From: Macrobrachium rosenbergii
Lineage: Eukaryota > Arthropoda > Malacostraca > Decapoda > Palaemonidae
DNA length: 64,000 bases
Reading direction: 5' to 3'
Assembly: GCF_040412425.1 (NCBI RefSeq)
Contig: NC_089762.1
Location: 20,451,147-20,515,146, forward strand
In this document: positions 1 to 11,354 of the stretch, piece after piece
How positions within the stretch are numbered: the first letter of the stretch is position 1
Layout of the letters: every line of letters starts with the position of its first letter
Program-made: the position numbers and the translations under genes
The notes under the pieces: generated by a model
Told to the model about the DNA's origin: nothing
The model's database searches: none
Seen by the model: only the letters and a program-made list of their open reading frames with translations

Positions 1-734
1 CATAATTTTTGCACCATTTTCTATTAGCCGTTACATAAAGTTTTATATATGAAAATGTGTGCAATTTCATGTAGAATACAGTAAAAAATAACTCATGGTT
101 GTAGCTAATATCAATTTTGACATATTTTCATATAAATCACGATAAGTGCCAAAATTTCAACCTTCGGTCAACTTTGACTCGACCAAAATGGTCGAAAAAT
201 GCAACTGTAAGCTAAAACTCTTGCATTCTAGTAATATTCAATCATTTACCTTCATTTTGCAACAAATTGGAAGTCTCTAGCACAATATTTCAATTTTTGG
301 TGAATTTTTGAAAAAAACTTTTTCCTTCCCTCCGCTCACGCTAACTCTGCTGAAAATCTCAGAAATTCTTTAGTCAGTTTGTCGTAATTTTAGCACTGTT
401 TTCTATTGGCCGTTGCATAAAGCTTTATATATGAAAATGTGTGCAATTTCATGTAGAATACAACAAAAAATAACTCATGGTTGTAACTTTTATCAATTTT
501 AACATATTTTCATATAAATTACAATAAGTGCCAAAATTTCAACCTTCGATCAACTTTGACTCGACCAAAATGGTCGAAAAATTCAGTTGTAAGCTAAAAC
601 TCTTATATAGTAATATTCAATCATTTACCTTCATTTTGCAACAAACGAGAAGTCTCTAGCACAATATTTTGATTTATGGTGAATTTTTGAAAAAAACTTT
701 TTCCTTACGTCCGCTCTAACACTGCTGAAAATCT

Positions 735-1085
735 TGTAAGAGCCTGACACTCTCTCTTCCAAACACGTGTGTGTTCGTGTGTTCGTCATCCATCGGAGTG
801 GACAAGACAACAAGAGCATCTCGTTTTGTTTCTCTAAAGGAACACGATTTCAACCATACAATATTTCTGTCTGTTTCTCCCTAACCATTGTTGTCTTGAT
901 GTATGTACAATCACCACTACTTGCATTGCCATGCAAGCATTCTAATCATGTACTCATAATGTTCCAACGAATCTTCTGTATCAAACTGTGTGTATGTTTC
1001 TGTTTGTGAAGACGCCAAACTTCTCGCCACTCCAATGGACGACGAACACACACGTGTTTGGAAGAGACGGCGTCAGGCTCTTACA
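735..1085. mobile_element. MITE with long terminal inverted repeats, copy 1
   Basis: The element begins TGTAAGAGCC and ends GGCTCTTACA. The inverted similarity continues inward for about 60 bp, covering the TTCCAAACACG and CCATCGGAGTGG segments. It is flanked by ATCT at 731-734 and 1086-1089. Uninterrupted units nearby read GAAAATCTCAGAAATTC at this point, so the ATCT duplication is directly supported by an empty site. There is no coding capacity. A 4-bp target duplication and fold-back ends suggest a non-autonomous DNA transposon; the superfamily is not assigned. Confidence 0.8.
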
Positions 1086-1465
1086 ATCTCAGAAATTCTT
1101 TAGTCATTTTGTCGTAATTTTAGCACTGTTTTCTATTTGCTGTTACATAAAGTTTTATGTATGAAAATCTGTGCAATTTCATGTAGAATACAACAAAAAA
1201 TAACTCATGGTTGTAGCTTTTATCAATTTTGACATATTTTCATATAAATCACGATAAGTGCCAAAATTTCAACCTTCGGTCAAATTTGACTCGACCGAAA
1301 TGGTCGAAAAATGCAATTGTAAACTAAAACTCTTACATTCTAGTAATATTCAATCATTTACCTTCATTTTGCAACAGATGAGAAGTCTCCAGCACAATAT
1401 TTCGATTTATGGTGAATTTTTGAAAAACACTTTCCTTACGTCTGCTCTAACACTGCTGAAAATCT

Positions 1466-1824
1466 TGTAAGAGCCTGAAGCTGTCTCTTCCAAACACGAG
1501 TGTGTTCGTGTGTTCGTCATCCATCGGAGTGGACAAGACAACAAGAGCATCTCGTTTTCTTTCTCTAAAGGAACCTGATTTCAACCATACAATATTTCAG
1601 TCTGTTTCTCCCTAACCATTGTTGTCTTAATGTATGTACAATCACCACTACTTGCATTGCCATGCAAGCATTCTAATCATGTACTCATAATGTTCCAACG
1701 AATCTTCTGTATCAAACTGTGTGTATGTTTCTGTTTGTGAAGACGCCAAACGTCTTGCCACTCCGATGGACGACGAACACACGAACACACACGTGTTTGG
1801 AAGAGATGGCGTCAGCCTCTTACA
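1466..1824. mobile_element. MITE with long terminal inverted repeats, copy 2
   Basis: A second copy of the 735-1085 element, about 359 bp, with the same TGTAAGAGCC/GGCTCTTACA ends and flanking ATCT (1462-1465, 1825-1828). It sits at exactly the same place in the neighbouring tandem unit as copy 1. The two are best explained as one insertion later duplicated together with its host unit. Confidence 0.8.
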
Positions 1825-3209
1825 ATCTCAGAAATTCTTTAATCACCTTGTCGTAATTTTTGCACAGTTTTCTATTAGACATTACATAAAGTTTTATATA
1901 TGAAAATGTGTGCAATTTCATGTAGAATACAACAAAAAATAACTCATGGTTGTAGCTTTTATCAATTTTGACATATTTTCATATAAATCACGATAAGTGC
2001 CAAAATTTCAACCTTCGGTCAAATTTTACTCGACCGAAATGGTCGAAAAATGGAATTGTAAGCTAAAACTCTTACATTCTAGTAATATTCAATCATTTAC
2101 CTTCATTTTGCAACAGACGAGAAGTCTCTAGCACAATATTTCAATTTATGGTGAATTTTTGAAAAAAACTTTTTCCTTACATCCGCACGTGCTAACTCTG
2201 CTGAAAATCTCAGAAATTCTTTAGTCACATTGCCGTAATTTTTGCACCGTTTTATATTAGCCATTACATAACGTTTTATATATGAAAATGTGCGCAATTT
2301 CATGTAGAATACAACAAAAAATAACTCATGGTTGTAGCTTTTATCAGTTTTGAAATATTTTCATATAAATCACGGTAAGTGCCAAATTTCCACCTTCAGT
2401 CAACTTTGACTTCGACGAAAATGGTCAAAAAAAGCAATTGTAAGCTAAAACTCTTACATTCTAGTAATATTCAATCATTTACCTTCATTTTGCAACAAAC
2501 GAGAAGTCTCTAGCACAATATTTCGATTTATGGTGAATTTTTGAAAAAAACTTTTTCCTTACATCCGTGCACGCTAACTCTGCTGAAAATCTCAGAATTT
2601 CTTTAGTCACTTTGTTGTAATTTTTGCACCATTTTATATTAGCTGTTACATAAAGTTTTATATACGAAAATGTGCGCAATTTCATGTAGAATGCATCATT
2701 TTGTGATAATATTTTCTCTGTGTTGCTTTGATCGTTTTACAATTTGTTATATACCAAAATCATTGCAATTTAGTGTACAATACAATAAAAAAAAATAACT
2801 CATTAGCTTTAACCGTTTTGCTCACAGCGCAATTTGTATACAATTATATATGACATTTTTTTTTCGTGCTGTCACATATTCCAATATTTTTTTATGATAA
2901 TGATATTTTTTTCATTTCTGATGGTTGCATACTAAACTTCAGGCAATGAGAAAAAAAGGAGCCAAAAATGAACTCTTAATCTTAAAAACTAAGCGTGCTG
3001 TGATTTTTAAAAAAAAACTTTCTTTCCGCTTCGGCGCTAACTCTCAAACCCCGTCGGCATACGGCAGACACTTTTGTAAATAGAAGCTAGGCGTTTAAGG
3101 GTTAAGTAACTGAAATACACAAAGCGTGATCATTTTCCTGTGTCCTTGCGACCCTTCAAAATTGATCTCGCGACCCATAGTATGAGAACCACTGGAATGT
3201 AGTCGGTGG

Positions 3210-3720
3210 GGTAGGAGGGTGAACCCCAAGAAAACCAAAACACCATTGATTAGCAGATCTTGTACAGATTTTCCACCACAACCTCCCACTTTCGTGGATG
3301 GAACTCTGCTGAATGAGTCTGAAACTTTAAGTATTCTAGGTATAACTTTTAACTCACATCTTACTTTTGAAAAACATGTACAGTAGTGAAAGTGTCAGCA
3401 AATGCCACACATAAGTTAGGCATTGTATGTAAGGCCTCCTATATTTACAACAGTGATGAAATTAGTGCAACCTGTTTTAGATCATTTGTCTTTCCTTTAC
3501 TAGAATACTGTTCTCCAGTGTTGATGTCAGCTTCTGCCAGAGATATAATCTTTTAGATAGAGTGGTTCATGTTGGTATGCTTCTGTTTCCTAGTCTTAGC
3601 AGTTATGACACGGACTATTGACGGATGGTTTCTTATTTGTCACTTGTTCCTACACAATATACACACCATCAGTCTTTACAATAGGAATATGCTTCAGCAC
3701 AGCTGGAGACCGGCCATTTA
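3210..3720 (+). pseudogene. Non-LTR retrotransposon fragment, C-terminal part of reverse transcriptase
   Basis: The plus-strand translation, with frame breaks, gives an order typical of the RT thumb and C-terminal region of jockey/CR1-like LINEs. It has an N-P-K-K-T-K segment near 3220, then LGITFNSHLTFEKH near 3330-3370, then a segment ending CFRSFVFPLLEYCSPVLMSA near 3470-3530. A stop and frameshifts follow, so it is a dead fragment. The catalytic palm, endonuclease and ORF1 are absent. It lies about 100 bp beyond TTAA copy a. The exact clade cannot be settled from this stretch. Confidence 0.65.
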
Positions 3721-3910
3721 ATGTTAAGCAAGGTAGTTAAGTATGTAGTTGGCTACTGACTACAGGTGGGAGTCCCACCCACCCAGTCAGTACACATTCA
3801 CTTTGCTTTTGGCCAGGGAGAGCGAGAGATGTGCTGCTCTTCCCTCTGTGCCTGCCGTTCGACCGATACGTTTGTTTTTGTGATGATTTCATGTACAGTA
3901 TATTAGTGTG

Positions 3911-4305
3911 TTGCTGTTTTTGCTTATATCTGGACATAATATTATGATATAATGCAAAGCCAACCCCTTATTTTACTTTGTGTTGTGTATTCAGTATTAT
4001 GATATAATTGTTCATTCTGACATAACGCCACCCTATAACTTATTAACTTTGAGAGTGGTAAAACTGGTTTGCTGTTTTTTGCTTACTATATATCTCGACA
4101 TAACGTGCTAATGTGATTTAATGTAAATCCATCCCTTTATTTTACCCTTGTGTGTTGAGTATTCAGTATTCTGATATAATTGTTCATTCTGGCATAGCAC
4201 AACCTTACAACTTATTATCCTTGAGATTAGTAAAACTGGTTTGTTATTTTTTGCTTATATCTGGACATAACATGCTGATTTGTTATAATGCAAATCCATC
4301 CTATA
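3911..4305. repeat. Short tandem duplication, period about 160-170 bp, 2.3 units
   Basis: The sequence TGCTGTTTTTTGCTTA...GACATAAC recurs at about 3912, 4070 and 4242, with similar text between (ATATAATTGTTCATTCTG, AAAACTGGTTTG). It directly precedes the recognisable gag similarity of DIRS element 1 and may belong to that element's leader; no coding function is visible. Confidence 0.6.
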
Positions 4306-4310
4306 CCATA

Positions 4311-6420
4311 AACCAATTGAGTGCAAAAAGTGCTAGTGCAAGTGTTGTGTCAGTGGAGGAGGTAGCTATTTGTCCCGCCAACGCTCCTAGACCTAGGCCC
4401 TTGTCATACTCTCCTAAACCTGGGAGGAGGCAAACCGAACATCCAAATGGTTCCAATTCCAGCGTGGATAGGAGGTGCAGTCAGCTCTTTTCCAACGTTT
4501 CCAGACTGTTGAAGAGGTCGGCAGCTCCTGAACGTGTTCCTCCGCTCCCTTGTAAGCGTTCCAGAGATCTGGTTCGGAGTTCTGAACCTTCTTGTAGCTT
4601 CTGGGACCAGAAAGATGCCCCGATGTCTCCCGAGTTGTTTATACCGCAACGCTTGTCTAAGAAGAGCACTGATCGGGCAGTGTCAGCTGAGCACCCGATA
4701 GGGTGCGTTCAGTGTTGGCCAATCACGCAATGAGGGCAGACAACATTGCGGTTGATAGCTCGTCTGGCACCAGGCATTCGGCTGGCGTCAAGTGGCCAGT
4801 TGTTGATACTACCATGTGTTTCAAACGTTCAATAGCAGTTGAATGCCCATGAGTGTACAGTGGGTCAGTCGATTTTGAACACTCGAGTGGAGGTGAGCGC
4901 ACTTTCCAAGCCGAACGCTCTGACCATCGTTTGGTGCCTGATCGTCATACGTCTCCTATGAAGTCTTACCGGACTCAGTTACTGCCCTCGCTGCCTCGTT
5001 TGGCAACATATCCTGACAAGCGTTTAACATCTCTTACCACTGCTTCTGATCGTCCAATGCTGCCAGTTTCAACTAGTGTCAGCATTCAAGTGGCGCAAGA
5101 CTCCTCTCTGGAACCGATTCGTCGTCGTCTCGATAACACTGTGAGCCTTTTAAAGAAGCCTTCGACTACAGTGCAAGAACAAAAGGACTTAGTTTCTTCT
5201 TCGATCTCATCCGTGGAAGATGTAGAGAAAGATCAACTGACGTCAGCTTATGCCTCCTTATTGAAGTTCTTTCTCTTCAGCTATCCAACTTTCTTCTCTC
5301 TTTCGGTCCTTCATCTCTGGGGTCGGCATTTATGATGCGACAGCCCAGAGGCTCCTCTAACCTGCCAAAGATGGTTCTTTCCTGTTCCTCAAAGAAGGCT
5401 TTGTCTCATATTGGGAATTGGTTGGCCGATAAGGGGGATCTTGGCCACCTTCTGCACCCCTCCTTCTCATTTGATGAAAAGGAGATATCTCTCTTATGTC
5501 ACCGGGGAAGCTCCATCTTTGGGAGTTTCTGCCTCCTCCCTAGGGGACTTCTCCGGCTTGATTGATTCAACGCAACGTTTGGCGTTTGCTTCAGGCAAGA
5601 TAGGCTTTTCATCAATGGAATTGGATCATTTAGTGAAAGACTTATTCAAAGTCTTTGAAATATTCAGTTTCCTTGATTGGACAGTGGGACCTCTGACAAA
5701 GAAGATTGAAGATTGCACAGCTCTACCAGACAGTTTTATTGCAGACTGGCTAGGAATTTTATCCTGTGCGGACAAGGCGGTTTGTGATGGATCACAAGAA
5801 TTGGCTGCTCTCTTTGCCTAACGCATAGTGGAGAAGAGGGAGCTGGGGTTTTCGTTTGTCACAAAAGGAGTTACTCCTTCTCAGGAATTGTCTCTGCTCT
5901 TTGCCCCGTTGGACTGAGAAAGTCTGTATCCCAGGGCTACTCTGGAGTGTGTAGCTTCGGAGCTTCAGAAGAAGACTACCCACGACTTGCTAACTCAGTC
6001 CACTAAACACCCTAAGTTCCTCGCTGGGTGAGCGGGTTCCGTTCTCAGCTACCACTCTGTTGGTCGCGAGTTCGAGTCTCCGACCGGCCAGTGAAAAACA
6101 AGAGGAATTTGTTTCTGGTGATAGAAATTCATTTCTCGCTATAATGTGGTTCGGTTTCACAATAAGCTGTAGGTCCCATTGCTAGGTAACCAATTGGTTC
6201 TTAGCCACGTAAAAATAAATCTAATCCTTCGGGCCAGCCCTAGGAGAGCTGTTAATCAGCTCAGTGGTCTGGTTAAACTAAGATATATTTTTTTTTTTTT
6301 TCACTAAACACCCGAAGCAGCCGATTTAGACACCTGTGGCACCCATTAGTGTAAGGGTGGCCTCTCCTTTGCAGCAGCAGCAGCCTTTTCCTGGCCGCAG
6401 AGCAGGGTATCAGTCCTGAC
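4311..6420 (+). pseudogene. gag-like ORF remnant of DIRS element 1
   Basis: Similarity to the Gag of element 3 begins with a Ser/Ala-rich stretch and PRPLSYSPKPGRR (about 4380-4430). It resumes with a block at 5410-5820 containing GVSASSLGDFSGLID, MELDHLVKDLFKVFEIFSFL and ADKAVCDGSQELAALF. Element 3 has the counterparts GVPASSQGDFSSLID and MDHLLKGIFRAFEVFNFLDW, so the block is probably the conserved capsid-like part. Several frameshifts and stops break it (for example the stop at 4731-4733 and the stop at 5821), and a SINE interrupts it at 6013-6301. Function in the living element is presumed particle formation and RNA packaging, from family knowledge. Confidence 0.7.
6013..6301 (+). mobile_element. 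tRNA-derived SINE inserted in DIRS element 1 gag
   Basis: A perfect 12-bp target duplication, CACTAAACACCC, flanks the insert (6001-6012 and 6302-6313). The head resembles a tRNA: a GTGAGCGGGTTCC box-A-like stretch, GGTCGCGAGTTCGAGTCTCC resembling a box B, and CTGG/CCAG-type acceptor pairing. The body runs through a segment around 6165-6225 (GGTAACCAATTGGTTCTTAG) and a tail module (TCAGTGGTCTGGTTAAACTA) before a T-rich end. Box A/B promoters imply RNA polymerase III transcription and mobilisation by a LINE, from SINE family knowledge. Pieces of the same tail occur at about 10889 and 11357. Confidence 0.85.
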
Positions 6421-6421
6421 C

Positions 6422-7942
6422 ATGTACCAAGCCCTGTGCGGTGTGCATGGTCATCAAGTCATCTACCAGACCCCTCTTCTAGCAAGTGAGGATCCAGTCC
6501 TCCATGTGTCGGTTGGAGCAAGACTTCCCCATTTTTGGAGGAAATGGGAAGTCAGGAGTGCGCAACCATGGGTGATAGAAGTTTTGAGAGAGGGGTACTT
6601 GATCCCATTCAACACAAAGCCCCCATTGGCGTTGGCACCCATCAACCTGACAGCCTACTCTGCAGGCTCACAGAGGTTTTTGGTCCTGTCAGAGGAGGTT
6701 ACCTCTCTAAAAAGGGGGCCATAGAAGTTGTGGAAGACGTGAACTTGAAGTGATTTTACAACCACCTCTTCATCATACCCAAGTCATCAGGAGGGCGGAG
6801 ACCTGTCCTGGACTTAAGTGCTCTGAATTTTTTTGTAAAGACCACAAAATTCAGGATGGAAACCAATCAGTCAGTGATGTCCTCCATTCATCAAGGGGAT
6901 TGGATGGTTATGGTGGACATGGAGAACACATACTTTCACATTTCAGTCTACCCTGAAATTTCTCATTCTTCCCTCCTGCTCAGCCAAAGAGTGGATGAGC
7001 CTCTTGGGCACTCTTCCGTCCATAGAGAAGTTTGTGCCGTTAGGGAGACTGCACTCAAGACCCCTGCAGTTCTTCCTAAAGGCCAGCTGGTGCAGGAAGA
7101 CGCCTCCGGACTTGTTTGTCTTCCCCATTACTCCCAAAATCAAGGAGGACCTTCGGTGGTGGCTGGGAGAAGAGAGATTCCTGGTAGGGAAGTCTTTATT
7201 CCCTCTGAACCCAAGCCTAACCTTGTTCTCAGATGCTTCAAACCTGGGATGGGGAGCTCATTTACAGGACTTGGAAGTTGCAGGGACATGGTCGCAAGAA
7301 GGAAGATTGCTCCATATCAGTGTAAAGCCGCTGAAAGTGATATACCTGGCTCATCAGTATTTTGCAACGGTGACACGCAACAAAATAATTGCAGTCCACT
7401 CAAACAAACAACATGACAGGGTGGCCTACAGAAGGAACCAGGGAGGCACGCACTCTTTCTCTCTTTGCCCGGCGGCCAGAGATCTTCTCATTTGGGCCTA
7501 GAACAACTGTACTTGGATTGTCATCCGCTTCATTCAGGGCAAGATGAATGTTCTTGCAGACGAGTTGAGTCACCTCAAATAGGTCCTACTGACAGAGTGG
7601 ACGCTGAATCCACAGGTGTGCACCGACCTGTGGAAACAGTGGGGGAACCTGTTGATAGACATGTTTGCGATGTTGAAGAATCGTCATCTTCCCCTGTATT
7701 GCTCGCCAGTTCCAGACCCTCTGGCTTGGGCAACAGACGCAATGCTCCAAGACTGGTCTGACCTGGACATGTATGCATTCCTGCGATTCAGTATGATGAG
7801 GGAAGTCATCAACAAAGTCATCAACAAGTTTCAGTCTCCTAGCAACTCGCCGATGACACTAGTGGCCCCATTTTGGCTGCAGAAGGAATGGTTCCTAGAC
7901 CTTCTAAGCCTCTTAGTGGACTTCCCAAGACTTCTTCCATAG
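6422..7942 (+). pseudogene. Reverse transcriptase/RNase H remnant of DIRS element 1
   Basis: The RT start is recognisable: IPKSSGGRRPVLDLSALNFF near 6775-6830, then DWMVMVDMENTYFHISVYPE near 6900-6955. The text then jumps to a segment (EPLGTLPSIEKFVPLGRL) that in element 3 lies well beyond the active site. An internal deletion at about 6955-6985 therefore removed the YLDD catalytic core. RNase H follows, with LFSDASNLGWGAHL near 7225-7265, and then a connection domain ending in LPLYCSPVPDPLAWATDAM and DWSDLDMYAF. There are stops and frame changes throughout. Not active. Confidence 0.8.
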
Positions 7943-7989
7943 CGTCGAAGTCTTCTCAAACAACCTCATTTCCTCCACTATCATCAAGA

Positions 7990-8721
7990 TTTGTTCCACT
8001 CTCATTCTGACAGGCTTCAGACTGTCAGGAAGCTTGTCAGAGTGAAAGGATTTTCAAAGGCAGCTGCAAAGGCTATTGCCAACTGTAGATGACAATCTTT
8101 ACAAACATCTACGAGGCTAAGTGGTCAGTTTTTCGTGACTGGTGTCGAAGACACAGTATCTCGTCTTCTGAGACCACTTTAGCGACAGCCAAAAGAGTTA
8201 ATGAATTACAGGACAAGCGGGTTGGGTTTGCGAAGAACGAAACCCCAGCCAATCCTTGGCCCCGTTCGTTCTCTATCAAGAACCTTACAGATCTCCTGGG
8301 ACCTACAGACCAGGAGAGAGTTCTCCGTCCAGTCAGAGCCTTAAAATGTTACCTAGTGAGGACTAAGAGCATCAGGGGTTTCTCTCGTAACCTCTGGTGT
8401 TCTGTAAAGAACCCATCTTGTTCTATGTCCAAGAACACGTTATCCTTCTTTCTTAGAGAAGTGATCCCTGAATCCCACAGGGGAATTCAGGAAGAGACAT
8501 TACCTTTGTTGAAAGTTAAAGCCCACGAAGTCCGAGGAGTGGCCACTTCACTGGCTTTTAAATGCAATCTGTCACTGTCGGCTATACTTCAGTCTACTTA
8601 TTGGAAGTGCAGATCTGTGTTTGTCTCTCATTATTTGCGTGATGTAGAAACCACTCATGAAAACTGCAGTACGTTAGGATCGTTCTCCGTGGCTGGCTTG
8701 GCATTGGGGGAGGAAGGGTAG
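7990..8721 (+). pseudogene. Tyrosine recombinase remnant of DIRS element 1
   Basis: The remnant holds a KGFSKAAAKAIAN segment, then a frame containing AKWSVFRDWCRRHSISSSE that jumps straight to TAKRVNELQ. Compared with element 3, roughly a hundred residues of the core-binding domain are missing. The catalytic domain still shows the expected series: Arg in AKRVNE, HEVR at 8524-8535, Trp in TYWK, and the nucleophile Tyr in SHYL (codon 8632-8634). Such recombinases are thought to integrate a circular cDNA without an integrase. The N-terminal deletion should make it inactive. Confidence 0.8.
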
Positions 8722-9202
8722 GAGCATGTCTCCTTTTTCTTTATCTCCTTGTCTTGATTTTAGGTGATTGAGTTATGGGAACCTGGGGGTACTATGTACC
8801 TGGAGTACCCACGAGTCATTATCTCCTTTTGGTGGGGTTTGGTATTTTATGTAAGGTGTAGGTAACAATATTTGGTCGAAAAAATGTTTCTTGTACTGCG
8901 CCCAGGGCAAGGGCATATTCTTTTGTATAATGCTTTGGCAACCGTCGGAGTACTGTACTCCTTGGCAGCAAAGCACTCGCTAAAGTAAGGGCGATTCTCA
9001 GCTTTACTGCTGCACCACTACAGGTTGATGATGAGCACCGACCAGAGGCAGTACCCATCTGCTGTAGCTCTCTCAACAGGTAAGGGTACAAAAAGCATTG
9101 TCCAATGCTGGCTACCTGTCTATTTCAAATTCATCTCCATTACTGAGTGTTTTTGAGTAGTTAGTGTCCATGTATCCCACCTCCTTTCTCTGTGGGATTC
9201 AG

Positions 9203-9520
9203 CAATGTAATTACTTACATATAAAAATGACATTTTTGTTATAAAATAAAGTTTTATATATACTTACCAAGTAATTACATGATCGGAGCCCTCCCACCTC
9301 CCCTCTAATGGACGTTATGCGTGAATGAATTGAATACCTGAGCCGGTTGTACCTATTCTTCCCCAAAAGTGGGCAGGGTCTGTTACCTACACCAAAGCAA
9401 TATGAGCGCTACCGTGAAATTTTTAAAACTTAAGCTGCCTCAAAAAGTAGGAACTAATAGCAATGTAATTACTTTGTAAGTATATATAAAACTTTATTTT
9501 ATTATAAAAAGTCATATTTT
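9203..9520. repeat. Internal complementary region and right terminal repeat of DIRS element 1
   Basis: At 9203-9286 the sequence reads GCAATGTAATTAC...ACTTACCAAGTAATTACAT. Its second half is the reverse complement of 9455-9515, the element's right end (TGTAATTACTTTGTAAGTATA...AAAGTCATATTTT). The first half should be complementary to the lost left end. This ICR layout is a DIRS hallmark used to template end completion of the cDNA. Confidence 0.7.
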
Positions 9521-11053
9521 AATAATTTTCTTACTTGTTTATCCATTTATTTATTTGGTATTTTTAATTTTTTTAATAAGTGATCTCTTCTTTCTTTACC
9601 TCCTGTTACTTCTTTCTAATGAAAACCATATTCTTGGGAAGCTTGAATTTCATGTCAATGGCCCCTGTGGGTTTGTTCCTTATGAATAGGATTAATTTTC
9701 TTTATTATAATAATAATCGTCATCATCATCATACTCATCATCATCAAATTGTATTAATTTTTAGCTGAAGCCTAAATTTTATGAACCATAGCTCTTAGAT
9801 GGATATAATTATTGTGTCAAAATAGATTTATTCTCTTCCCAAAGATTAGAAACCTTGTGTTTCTCCAAGTAAGCTTGTCTGCAATCATCTTTGAACCAGA
9901 TTTTTTTCCTTTAATACCATAATTCAATGAAAGAGAAAGGATTTGCTGATTTATTATGTTGACAAAACTGTCATTTAAAGTAATGATAAGCTCAACTTCT
10001 GTCAACTAAGACCAGCTTAGATGTGAAAGATCACTCCAAACTCAATTCCAGCATGCTTGATATTTAATATATATTTTACAAGAGTGTGACACATTAGGGA
10101 CAACTTAGTAAGTTTTAATCTCTTTGCTCTTTGCATATTTGTTTGTAAATACTGTGTGTGTAAAAGCAGGTTATGAATTTTTTGTAGATTTATATAGGAT
10201 AGTGTTCAGTGTTTAGTTTCTTATTGAAAAAATTATCATTATGGTAGAAGTTGTTAAACTCTGAGATGTGACATATTTTTACATTCCCAAAATAACTCAT
10301 CAGTCAGACAGATAGGAATAATAAAAATTAATTGCACTAATTTATATTGATTTCATTTTTGAGTCATGCAGTATTATAAAGTTACAGATTATTTTCATAT
10401 TCATACAGCACTATAAAATAATAAATTGTATTTTTATTTGTAAAATAGAGTTCTTTTTATATATTGTGAGCTAAAGTTAAGTTTTTGTATCAACTTTTTT
10501 CTTTCCAGTGTTGTTGCATGACAAAATTACATTTACTGTGCATTTGTTTTGTAGAACTAACATCACTAAAATCCATTGCACTCAATAAATGGGAGAACAT
10601 ATGGAACAATGAACATGATAGTAACAAATTAAAGCAAATCAAGCCCAGTGCTGGAGTATGCAATTCATTATATCAGACTGATAGACACATACAGTATAAG
10701 TAATTTAGATTCGTCTTAGAATTGGTCACTCTTGTTTGACCCATGGATATTTGATGAATAGCTCACATGATCCAGTCCCTACATGTACAGACTATAGAGA
10801 AACACGAACAGTAAACTTTTTTGTGTGAATATTGAGAATATAATAAACATCAAATAAAAAATCTAAACTTTATTAGTAAAGACAGATCTTTGGGTCAGCC
10901 CCATGAGAGTCATAAATGATCTCAGTGGTCTGGTTAAACTACTTGATATTGGTAGTCAATTTATTTAGGAATGCATTAGTTCAGTTCTGTTTTACATGCT
11001 TGTATCAAATTATTTTTGTATTTAATGGCAATTTGATTTTCCTTATCTTTCAG
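9521..11053. other. AT-rich intronic or upstream sequence, with a SINE-tail fragment
   Basis: No coding exon was recognised. There is a CATCATCAT-type run at 9719-9748. At 10889-10945 a fragment (GGGTCAGCCCCATGAGAG...CTCAGTGGTCTGGTTAAACT) matches the 3' half of the SINE at 6013-6301. The sequence GACCCATGGATATTTGATG near 10738 recurs in diverged form near 55882, suggesting another old dispersed repeat. Confidence 0.5.
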
Positions 11054-11222
11054 ATGCAGTGAGGAGGTTGGAAGAGCATCGGGTCAAAAAAGCGATATTA
11101 CATATCAGTTATTTATTATCTTATTTGGAAATGCTGGGCTGATTTTAGTTGATCACATACACTTTCAATACAATGGATTTCTATTTGGAATTTTGTTCAT
11201 ATCAATTGCAAGAATGATACAG
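11054..11222 (+). CDS. ALG8: ALG8 internal exon with the HFQYN motif
   Basis: ALG8 is the polytopic ER enzyme that adds the second glucose, from dolichyl-P-glucose, to Glc1Man9GlcNAc2-PP-dolichol (GT57 family). This exon has acceptor TTATCTTTCAG and donor CAG|GTGAGA. Its first base completes a codon begun upstream, and 56 codons follow with phase 0 at the end. The peptide contains LILVDHIHFQYNGFLFGILF, the most conserved loop and membrane segment of ALG6/ALG8 proteins, ending SIARMIQ. In vertebrate ALG8 the next residues are those of the exon at 32553, so order and phase agree. Upstream exons were not found in the first 11 kb and probably lie before the window. Confidence 0.93.
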
Positions 11223-11354
11223 GTGAGATTATGTCAGATAACAATTTTGTGTTTAGTGGTATGTTCTTCTTAGTTAACTTTAAGGAAACCTGTTGTCTAA
11301 AAATTTTCAATCTATTAGTTCATATGTCTACTGTGTTTATGGTAAAATACTCCC

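Larger units (their letters stand above)
1..3101 (+). mobile_element. TTAA-flanked satellite-carrying element, copy a (left end outside window)
   Basis: The right-hand part of a repeat seen seven times here. Positions 1-2690 are tandem, diverged units of roughly 360-390 bp, each with the same landmarks: a near-palindrome TCGACCgAAATGGTCGA, the run TAGCACAATATTT, and a CATGTAGAATACAAC block. A different right-end module (2690-3101) follows and ends in GGCGTTTAAGGG-like sequence directly before TTAA at 3102-3105. No transposase-like frame is present. The terminal CCC/GGG next to TTAA is what piggyBac-superfamily elements show, so a non-autonomous piggyBac-like element is the likeliest class; this is inference from ends only. 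Short frames inside the units are discussed as a finding. Confidence 0.75.
4311..9520 (+). mobile_element. DIRS-type retrotransposon, element 1 (decayed, left end missing)
   Basis: Order on the plus strand: gag remnant (4311-6420, with a SINE inside), RT/RNase H remnant (6422-7942), tyrosine-recombinase remnant (7990-8721), internal complementary region (9203-9286) and right terminal repeat to about 9520. The matching left inverted repeat was not found upstream, so the 5' end is lost or diverged. The proteins resemble those of element 3 throughout. Both the RT core and part of the recombinase are deleted, so it is non-autonomous. Element 1 lies upstream of the first visible ALG8 exon, in the same orientation as that gene. 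Confidence 0.85.

Noticed and set aside
1..2690. CRISPR-like array of repeats and spacers
   Set aside because: The whole ~380-bp unit repeats with no unique spacers, and the context is eukaryotic.
6019..6095. Possible functional tRNA gene
   Set aside because: The tRNA-like segment is the head of a 289-bp insert with a 12-bp target duplication and a SINE body; acceptor pairing is imperfect.
10485..10703. Candidate upstream ALG8 exon
   Set aside because: The peptide shows none of the ALG8 segments expected before the 11054 exon, and no matching donor phase was found.
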